DNA of 64,000 nt from assembly GCA_036362985.1 (NCBI GenBank), contig JAYGXS010000009.1, positions 14,843,664-14,907,663 of the forward strand. Reading direction: 5' to 3'. The number at the start of each line of letters is the position of its first letter. The first letter of the stretch is position 1. The position numbers and the translations under genes were made by a program. Source of the DNA: Ligula intestinalis. Taxonomy: Eukaryota > Platyhelminthes > Cestoda > Diphyllobothriidea > Diphyllobothriidae. Under the pieces are notes generated by a model, which saw only the letters and a program-made list of their open reading frames with translations, had not been told where the DNA came from and did no database searches. Positions 55,640 through 64,000 of the stretch are shown here, one piece after another.

Positions 55640-56750
55640 AACATTTCCAACTCATCCGGTCCGGATAATATACCGGCCCAGTTCTTGAATGAATTGGCGA
55701 AAGAACAGTCCAAATCACTGGCGCATAGTCTATGTTCGTCGTTTGAATTAGGGTGACTACCATCCGAATAAAAGATGGAAAATATATACCCGATATACAA
55801 GGGGCGGGGCTCTAAAAACGATCAACAGTTATCGGCCCGTCAGTCTAACCTGCATTCGCTATAAATGTTAGGAGGAGCCTAACAGCTAACATGGAAGCAA
55901 CAAGTAGCCGCGTTCACAATAGGCTATCGATCGGCTTATGCGTGAGTTAACACATCATGCATGAAAATCAATCAATAATTCAGGATTCAAACTACAGTCA
56001 CTCACTGAGCCAACAGCCAATGGGACCGGCCATTATTTCAGAGGAGAATCTGATTGGCTCAAGGGACATCGTTTACACACGTTTGTTTCCCTAAATTTGT
56101 TGTACCTCTAGCACTCTAAGACTTCTGCCGTTGCACCCTTCTTGTCGCGTTCTTCCTCTGGGGACTCACACAAGGCGTTGTTGGGTGGCGATATCTCGAC
56201 CGGGGCATCCGTTACAACAATAAAATTATATAATAAATGATAAGGAAGGTAACAATGAACTACCTGGAGGAGAACAGCTTACTCGCAGGGCACCAACATA
56301 GCTGCAGACAAAGCCACTTATGTTTTTACATCCTATTGCTCTCGACCGAGCATTAGACTCGCGCGCTGGATGAAGATGATAGAGGTGACCTCATTGCCAC
56401 TGATTTCAAGAAGGCGTTTTTCAGCGTCCCAAAAAACATACAATCTACTCAGTATGTTAAATTGGAATCAGAGAATATCTGCTGGCATGAATCAAAAATT
56501 TTATCACGCGGTGATCGGAAACGGGGTGCATCGGTGCCTCAAAGCCAACTCCTACCTCTGTTGTAAGTGGTGCCATCCAAGACTTTGTTTAGGGCTATTG
56601 CTCTTTTTCGTCTGTATCGACGACTGCGATGATGACCTGAGTTGCAGCACCTTCATATTTGCTGACAATATCAAACTCTTGAAAGCCATCAGGTCTGACG
56701 CCGATAAGTTTATACTTGAGGAGTCGGTCTGCGCATTCGCTTTTCAATGT
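55640..56750 (+). mobile_element. Non-LTR RT, plus, with 0.35-kb interruption
   Basis: 55655-55850 reads SGPDNIPAQFLNELAKEQSK, then IYPIYKGRGSK (fingers). After an unrelated stretch (about 55900-56245) coding resumes with a damaged LLAGHQHSCRQSHL block, RALDEDDRGDLIATDFKKAF (motif A, about 56360-56420) and FADNIKLLKAI (motif C, FADD changed to FADN, about 56660). Stops and shifts are frequent. The inverted neighbour at 55490 and this piece together look like one RT with its 5' part inverted. Confidence 0.7.
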
Positions 56751-59500
56751 TTACGTTAGTAAGTCCGCCGTTTTAAGCATAGCAGAATCTTGGACCCATC
56801 CAATCATTTCTGACTCCTCCCTTATCATAGACGAGTATGATTTCTATCGTCACGATCGCATTAATAAGCGTGGTGTTGGTTGTCTCCTCTATATTAGAAC
56901 GTCATTCAGGCACTTTCCGTTTTATCTAAATAGCACGTCCTTCTCTGGAAATTACGGTTTCGCTTCTATTATCCTGTCGCCCCGGCAAAAGGCGATTATC
57001 GGATATGTATATAATCCTCCTAACTCTTCATCTGAAGAAGATGCAAATTTGTGTGAAATATTTAAGTTTATTTCAGAATCCACTTTTGAAGTTAAAATTA
57101 TTGCTGGAGATTTTAATTTTCCTGAAATAGCCTGGCTTTCAAACTATTGTCCACCTAGATTTCAGCCTTTCCTAGATAACATTAATTTTTCTAACTGGTC
57201 TGAACTGGTTAGTTCTCCAACAAGACAGAATCATATCCTAGATCTGATTTTCACAAATGGTATTGCCCTTCTCTTCGTTGATTTTAAGCAGGACATCTTC
57301 CAAAGTGATTAAACATTAATTTACTGTTGCCTTCCGCTTCCTTCTACGGAAAAGGCTTGTGCTAGTCGTACCTATCATGCGTATGACCTCGCAGATATGG
57401 GCTCAATCAACAATTTTCTTGACTCATTAGATTGGCAGAGCCTCTCCTCCATTAACGACGCTGCATATATTTCTGAACTCATGTCAGTCGTTTCTTATAA
57501 AATGCTGGGATTTGTGCCCACTAAAATTGCGAAGCCCTACACACCAGAATCGACCGTCCCTCATTTTCTTTTGCCCAGACTAAAGAAATTGAGGAGGCAG
57601 CTGAAAGATAGATCTACTAGTTCACCGTCTGTGCATCTAAGGATCGCAGAGATCTTCGAATTAGCGTCAAAGATTCGTCTTGCATGTGACCAGCACAGGG
57701 AATCTTGCGCCCTGAGCGAGTCAAACTCTGCAAAATCGGTTGCACAACTGTTTCGTCGTAGGTCCTCCGCAAAACGAGGAATTGAAATACCCCCATTGCT
57801 TGATGAAAATAAAACATTTGTACTAGATGAGTCTGATAAGGCTGAATTATTCAATGCTTTCTTTGCGAAGCATTTTACGACAGAATCCGAACCGGTCCCG
57901 TCGTTTCAACCATACTCAGACAATACTCTCAGGAACATTGATTTCTCCATAGAATTTATTCGTAAGGCGATAATTTGTCTAAAAAACTCGCACTCTTCGG
58001 GAACTGATGGTATCCCCAATTCAGTTATCAAAAGAGTGTCGACCTTTCCCAAATTACTTAGCCATATATTTTCAGTCTATCTCTTAAATGGTTACTTTCC
58101 TGACACTTGGAAGACATGCATTATTCTTTCAGTCTTTGAATCAGGATCTCGTTCAGAAATAAATAACTACCGTGGTGTTCATAAAACCCCGGCCCTAGCT
58201 AAACTTCTGGAAAAAATAATTTTGAATAAAATTCTCGATTTTTGCCTAAAAAATAAGCTTTAAAGTGACTCGCAGCATGGTTTTCTACCTGGAAGATCAT
58301 GCGAGACGTGTCACTTAGCTTTGCTTAACACGTCACTTCCCTCCGTAACGAGCGGCAATCCGTGGTTGTTATCTACTTTGACCTGAGCAAAGCCTTCGAC
58401 AAGGTACACACAGACGGCTTCTGGTAAAATTGGAAGCCAATGGCATCCGTCCCCCTCTCCTTGACTTCCTCGGTTCCTACTTGTCTAACCGCAGCCAGAA
58501 GGTCCTAGTAGGTACTAGTTGCTCCACTTCTCAGCTGATCACGAGTGGCGTTTTTCAAGGCATCGTCTTGGGTCCTTTACTCTTCATTCTATACATAAAC
58601 GAAATTTCGACTGTTCTAAACAATTCACACAATCTCATTTATGCAGACGACCTCAAATGCATATACTCATTTTCTAAGGACACGAAAGTATATGCGTTGA
58701 TAAAATAAATGCGGACCTATTAACACTCTCACGTTGGAGTGCTACCTGGCAGAGGGAATTCTCTCCATTCAAGTGTAATTTCATGTGTTTCGGTCCCGCC
58801 AAGCTTCCTCGTCCCCTAGTCTTTCAAAATACTCCACTTTTAGAACGATCCACTATAAAAGACTTAGGTCTAAGCTACACAAATACACTAGCATTGTCGT
58901 CTCATGTGGATCGAATATCTGCGAAGGCTGCACAGATATGTGGTTTTATATCACACAATTTCTTCCTGTTGGAAATAAAGTTAAAACTGTATCGCATGTA
59001 TGTTCTACCCATCCTAGAATACTGCTGTCCCCTTTTTGGTCTAATGAATGCTTCTGACCGCAGTAAGATTGAAAATGTACAGAGGGTATTTACACGCAAA
59101 ATATTCGCTCTTCCTCGATCCACTCTTTCTTATACGGAGAGATGTCAGTTAGCGAACATGACATTTCTTTGGGTCAGAAGACTCGAAGCGGGCCCCTGTT
59201 TCCTCTTTCGCGTTAACTCTACCCCTAGCATTCCATGAATCAACGCTCTCATTCCCGCAGATAGACCTTATGCCACTCGTAATTCCTCAAGGATTATTGC
59301 ACCCCCGTAAAGCTCCACTTCGAACCATTCTCACTTATTTGCCTCCAAATATGTCTTTCTCTGGAATAATATTCCCCTCGAAATTAGGCTGTCGTCTAAC
59401 TTAGCAGGTTTTTAATTCAAATTACGTAAACACTTAACTTCGGAAGATATAAAGTCCTTGTTATCCGTCTCCTTCCCAAACACACAACTTTTGGACTTTG
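56750..59500 (+). mobile_element. Family B non-LTR retrotransposon: AP-type endonuclease and RT
   Basis: The endonuclease part (56750-57310) has RGVGCLLYIRTSF, IIGYVYNPPNSS, IIAGDFNFPEIAW and RQNHILDLIFTN, the GDFN and substrate-side motifs of APE-type nucleases. RT follows in the same frame after a TAA at 57310: HSSGTDGIPNSVIKR, then NNYRGVHKTPALAKLLEKII. At 58261 a TAA replaces the TTA (Leu) seen in the minus copy. A 1-nt deletion near 58334 precedes SYLSNRSQKVLVGTS and the active site IYADDLKCIYS; another 1-nt deletion near 58687 precedes LGLSYTNTLALSSHVDRIS and LYRMYVLPILEYCC. Few breaks and intact catalytic residues imply a fairly recent copy. The C-terminal end near 59500 is broken. Confidence 0.88.
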
Positions 59501-59660
59501 AAAAGGGTCCCCCTGGTATCTGAGGTGGTTATGTATATATCAATTTTTTTCCATACATGTCTATTTCTTCCTCCTTTGAGTGATATTTGCAACGATGTTT
59601 CGTCCACTTCTCTGTCCCGTCATCATTGCCGTTTTCTCCATTCTCCGTTTTACAACCCTG

Positions 59661-59925
59661 ACGATAGGCTTCATGGTCTTTAGTCATGCTCGTGGCGGTT
59701 CTGCTATTTTCGCCAGCTCGTCGCTAAACTCCGCAGTCTACAAGGTCACAGCTCTGGCGTTTCGTTGATGATCAGGTGACCTCTGCCGTTCCCTCATCTT
59801 CCTGACTCTGTTGTTCGCGATGGCCTCCTCCGGTCTCGTCTCCCTGATGGTTGATTATGAAGCCAGTCGGGCGGTGTAACAATGGTGAACGACAGCCTCT
59901 GCTGTTTTATGATTTCTCCAATTGT
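59661..59925 (+). repeat. Dispersed 270-bp repeat (partner at 32604-32875, minus)
   Basis: Matches the minus strand of 32604-32875 from GACGATAGGCTTCATGGTC to GATTTCTC with unrelated flanks on both sides. It follows the family B element within 200 bp, but the partner copy does not sit next to a B 3' end, so it is not simply the B tail. Confidence 0.7.
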
Positions 59926-61057
59926 CAATGGTCTGAAGGCGATAAAAATCAGCTGAGGACATCGCATGTTCCGTATATATGGGTCTGCTCAATACGGAGA
60001 TTACAATCGTTGTCCATTGGCAGGAGTTTTATAATTATATGGGACGTTGCAGATGTCTGAGGTGGGTCGAGGCAGCTGGAAGCTGATTGCGAAGCACCAT
60101 CGTCATTCAAGTGCATCGACAGAAGACACTTGGCCTTTCGTTTGTCGAATATCTAAGTGAGATTGAGCTTTAAATGATTAACATTCATACATCTGATACA
60201 TTATAAGAGGAAACAATTTATATTTTAGTATAGTTGTAGAGAAAATTATTTTCTTTCATAATAATTTTTGATAAACATTGAGATGTTAGTCGAAGAATAT
60301 GGAATAGATAAATTTTTCTTAGTTTTAGTTTTTTTTTGTTTTAATTTGCAGTTGTAACGTGCTCTGTGCTCCCCACCGGTTATATAGCTTGTATGACAGT
60401 AACGCTCTCTATCCAGATGCCGTAACTTGTCCTTATGTACACCCCTTTTCCCCTAGATATTCTCCCCTTATTGCTCTTAGTACATGCTAAACCTTCGTCA
60501 CAGACTTACCGTCTTCTATCGTATGTATGCGTTGGGACGACTTTGACAGTTCGTTCAGACCTGTCTTAGACCGTACTTACCACCGGCATTCGACTTTACG
60601 CAGTGTATACCAGCTATCCCACAACCTCAACCCCACAGGAGCATTACACCTCTTCAGAAAGGCATTGTAATGGGCCAGCCTGACCTTCTGAGCCACATGT
60701 TTGTTTTAACCAATCAAGATCACGTTTACTGTTCAATTATTCAGAGGCCTAGCTGAGTCACATTCGGGATCCGTGAATTGGTCTTCTTCAGTTCGCGTAC
60801 CAGATCGATATCGCACTTGCGTCATTACCGTACTACGCCTCTACCGTCTCCAACAGGTGAACACTTCCCCCGGTTTGATCTTTTTATCCCGTATCGATTT
60901 TGTACTATAAGAGACTGGAATCCCAGATATTTTTGCAACCTGTTTTGTTAAACTAGTTTTTCTACACTTTTAGTTGATATCGTTCTATCCTTTTAAATCC
61001 ATACCTACATCAGAACTCTCAAACCTCATTCTTTGCGTGTGTCATAATGTCCGATGA
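59926..61057. other. Intergenic sequence, no gene recognised
   Basis: AT-rich on the left, mixed on the right. No motif or repeat partner noticed. Confidence 0.4.
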
Positions 61058-63206
61058 TAAATAGATAGATAGAGAACTTTATTTTGAAGATAATATCAAA
61101 ATTTTCAGCAAAAAATGGCTCCATTCAATGGTTTTAGGACTGAGGGAGGGTCGCAGCCGAAAAATACACTGGACTGACTTCCGCTCATTAAGTTAAAGGC
61201 CATTATCTGACGTCCATGCTGTGACATGGTCAAGTCCATCCTTCAGTATTTGGAGATGGGTCTGGCTTTTGAGAGGATGGCTGATAACCATATCATCAGC
61301 ATATTTGACAAACAGACATGCGTTTGGAGATCGTAGGTCATCAGTGTGGAGGGAAAAAACAACTCCACAGTTGCTGGGAAGGACCATAGATTTTCGCTTC
61401 CCGCCCTGAACGAATTGGGTGCGGGAAGTAAAATAGTCCCCAAGCCAAGAGACAGCGCAGCCAGGAGAGCCGCATGCAGAGGTTTTATTAAGAAGAAGAT
61501 GGCGCGGGATCGTGTTAAAGGCTGAGGAGCAGTTGAGAAAAGCACATGCGTATGCACGGCATCCCTTATCCAAGTCTCTAAGAGCTGAATGGACTACCAG
61601 AGCAACAGCATCTAGTGTACTACGCCAAGCCTTATACGCAAACTGCAAGGAAGCAGAAAAATTGGATGAAAATGGCTTCAGGATGTCCAAAGCTGCTCGT
61701 TCTGTAAGCTTGAGGAGTGCAGAAGAGCAGGCAATTGGGCAAAAGGATTCGGAACCCGTTGAATTGGTTTTTTCGGGATAGGAGTGATTTTGACCGAACG
61801 CCAGCCGTCAGGAATCTTGGACTCCCTGAAAGATAGATTTATAAGGTGTGCCAAGACAGGAGCTAATTTAAAAGAGCAAGATTTAAGGAGAAATGGGGAG
61901 ACGCCATCTGGTCCGGCAGCTGTTGTACCTTTAACCTTGTTTAGGTATTTCATCACTGTTGCCACAGACACTGGAGAAAAATCACTTGGTGGTAAGTAAA
62001 TATCATTCGTCAAGAGGTAGGAATCGGTGGGTGTGTGGATAAAGTTTGAGTTTAAACTGTCTAGGTCAGCATCAACGTGTGCCAGTGTGTTGCGTTGACC
62101 GGTGAGGCGGTTAAGACTCTTCCATATTTCGGAGGAAGAGAGAGGAGACGAAGATGTAGAAGAAGTCAATAACTGACTAACAAACATGTCATTTAGTCTT
62201 GTGATCTAGCGTTTTATGAGGACATTAACGTCCTTCGGTCTTTCGCGTTGACCTATTTTGTAGAACAGTTCCTTATTTCTTCTCAAAGTTTTTAAGTGGG
62301 GAGAAGATATTAGGTCTGGTCTAAACATGACCGTGTCAAAAGGACAACAGATATTAAAAATCCCATTGAGAAATGTTGTAAGAACACGACTCGAAACTCG
62401 TGTTTTCGAGAAAGCAGGGTATGCATTCAGATATACAAGTCTGAAGCAAGGAAATATTATGTTTGAACGTGTCACGAATGTGTAATTTCCTCTCGGACCT
62501 TACTAATAGCCCTTTTTAGCCTAAGAATAGATTTTTGGTTGTCAGAGTAGTGCAGAATGGTCTGGGCCTGCCAACGGAGCTCTATTGCTTACAGCAAAAA
62601 GCTTTGCATAATAAGTCAGGATGTGATCGAGTGGGGCGTCATCTCGTGTATTGAAGTTAACCAAGTCGCCAAAACCTAACAATATGAAGGGACGTAGATT
62701 TACTCGATTGAAGTCCCCACATAAAATAATTACGTGCTCGCAAGACAGTGTGGCAAGTTTTTGGAAAGAAAATCGAAAAAAATGGGTAAGAGCACCTTCA
62801 CAGGTGGAAGGAGGTATGTAAATACTAACATAAATGATGCCTTTTAAGTTGTGTAAATATTTAGTCCTACAGACTACTGCAATAACGTCTATGTGATCTT
62901 CGGAGTAAGAAAAAGGGACTTACAGTTTGTGCACCTTTTCTGGTTTACAAAAACTGCTACTCCACCAACTCTGCTGTTTGATCTGGATTTTCTGTCCGAA
63001 CGAAAACAGCAATAAGCCGGAGGTGTGATGAGCTGCGGCTCTATATCCCTATTGAGCCAGGTCTCTTGAAAACAGATTAAACCGCACTTATTGTGTTCCT
63101 GTTTTAACATGAAAGCATCCACTTCGAGACTTTTATTGAAAATAGACCTGCAATTAGTGGACATAAAACCTGGAAGGGACATTGATGCTAATGGTTGACT
63201 CTTCAT
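61058..63206 (-). mobile_element. Family C non-LTR retrotransposon (L2/CR1-like): endonuclease and RT with microsatellite tail
   Basis: Minus-strand order is consistent with one element. The endonuclease starts at MSTNCRSIFNKSLEVD and ICFQETWL (about 63160-63040), then VGGVAVFVN, IIYVSIYIPPS, VIILCGDFNRVNL and DDAPLDHILTY (about 62730-62615). A linker with LKTLRRNKELFYK (62280) is followed by RT: IWKSLNRLTGQ, GTTAAGPDGVSPFLLK, IPDGWRSVKITPIPKK, then LQFAYKAWRSTLDAV, a motif A block ending SSAFNTIPRHLL, and the active site FVKYADDMVISHPL. Frameshifts separate the frames (about 61690, 62200 and 62890). The 3' end has AATAAA and a TCTATCTATCTATTTATC tail (61058-61080), as usual for L2/CR1-type elements. 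RT catalytic residues are kept. Confidence 0.87.
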
Positions 63207-63619
63207 GGCTCGTTTTCAACCGCATCGGTGCTTACGTGATCGTATTGTATTCCATTGGATAACATTTGATGTTGATGTACTGCAGGTTCGGCATATTGGA
63301 CGTAAATATCAAGAATATTCGTTGTAAGTTTCCATTGATAAAATATTTGTCCTTTGTGCATTCAAAAAGGTAGGAGTGTACAACAGAGATAACCTCATGA
63401 CCATAAATGCAAAAAAAACAAAGTAAAGAAGTAGACAGTCTAGTATACAATAATAAATTCCCACGTGAAGGGAGAGCAAAGAAAACTGGCAGCTCAACTT
63501 CGAAAGCCCGCCAGATAAGGATGCTTTGTCTGCTGTTCACTCTAAGGTAAACCGCCTTTTAGAAGAGATCTCTGTACTATCTGCTGAGAGTCGTTTACCA
63601 CCTGTGTTATCAAACCACG
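63207..63619. other. Junction between element C and a Gypsy gag region
   Basis: Minus frames at 63232-63540 are composition-driven. No motif recognised. Confidence 0.35.
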
Positions 63620-64000
63620 CGCTAGGACTTGTCAAGGCCAAGAGTAGTACGGAGAACTACAGTGGCACTCAACTTTACAGCGAGTGCCGGACCCACTCCC
63701 TCTAGCACCCCGTCCCCATCCACCAGTCGCCCCGACCCCTTTTTCACCCCGGCCCCCTTTCAATCTAGACAGGACGTTGATGTTTGGCTTGCCAAACTCT
63801 CATTTTTCCTGGTTGACGTTCCCCCAGCGCACCACACCAGTTACCTACTCGCCCTTCTCTCTCCTGAAGCCCGCTCCCCTGCCCTAAAAAAGGCCTCACC
63901 ATTAAAACCCCTTTTGACGAAGCCCGCAAACGTTCATCTTCGTTATTAGTCAAACCCCCTGTCGGCATCTGCTGCCGGTGACCAATTCTCCCGTCTTAGA
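63620..64000 (+). mobile_element. Gypsy-like gag N-terminus (partial at window end)
   Basis: The frame opens with a basic, then Pro/Ser/Thr-rich segment (SRPRVVRRTTVALNFTASAG, then TPSSTPSPSTSRPD), followed by FQSRQDVDVWLAKLSFFLVD and HHTSYLLALLSPEA, the pattern of a Gypsy gag capsid start. A frameshift near 63880 moves coding to the frame reading LTIKTPFDEARK. The element presumably continues beyond the window. Assignment to gag is by pattern and position only. Confidence 0.55.

Overview
This window is eukaryotic, repeat-dominated genomic DNA, most probably from a parasitic flatworm and possibly a large-genome diphyllobothriid-type tapeworm (inference from the mix of Penelope-like, Gypsy and CR1/Jockey-like elements and from a ribosomal-protein gene with 32- and 36-nt introns; no marker fixes the species). 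Two runs of exactly 100 N (34996-35095, 55370-55469) are scaffold gaps. Only one intact host gene is evident: 60S ribosomal protein L11 (51520-52127, minus, three exons). A second host-type gene, an intronless class A GPCR (5207-6292, minus), keeps all seven membrane segments but has two in-frame TAG codons.

Left part (1-14 kb): remnants of a non-LTR element here called family A (33-135, 2965-3600, 8526-9176), a tRNA-headed SINE-like sequence (530-780), a 175-bp MITE-like element with 41-bp terminal inverted repeats (2364-2538), the GPCR, Gypsy protease/RT (7690-8525), a repeat family in opposed copies (9190-10117), an LTR (10293-10797) and a Gypsy integrase (12370-13210). Middle-left (14-26 kb): Penelope-like element (PLE) material, including a 2-unit direct duplication (about 15.0-18.56 kb), a GIY-YIG endonuclease (18727-19203), several hammerhead-ribozyme-like repeats, and a 283-bp tandem array (24490-25790).

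Centre (29-38.6 kb): one Gypsy pol gene is split between RT (28990-29811) and RNase H/integrase (37739-38540) by a 7.9-kb LTR-bounded insertion (29812-37734) flanked by a 4-bp duplication GGGT. Its interior holds AT-rich noncoding DNA and two non-LTR elements (families A and B, minus) instead of gag-pol. Right part (41-64 kb): solo LTR-like repeats, a better-preserved PLE with RT, GIY-YIG and a downstream hammerhead-like motif (46440-47830), RPL11, then non-LTR elements: a decayed B relative (52400-53530), an inverted RT fragment cluster (54640-56750), a family B copy with endonuclease and RT (56750-59500), an L2-like element C (61058-63206) and the start of a Gypsy gag (63620-64000).

The genes do not form an operon or pathway. 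The common theme is layered retroelement insertion around two isolated host genes. The most notable signal is the set of hammerhead-like motifs: two lie just 3' of PLE endonuclease frames on the same strand, and two more are arranged as a back-to-back inverted pair within a 260-bp insertion flanked by a 12-bp direct repeat.
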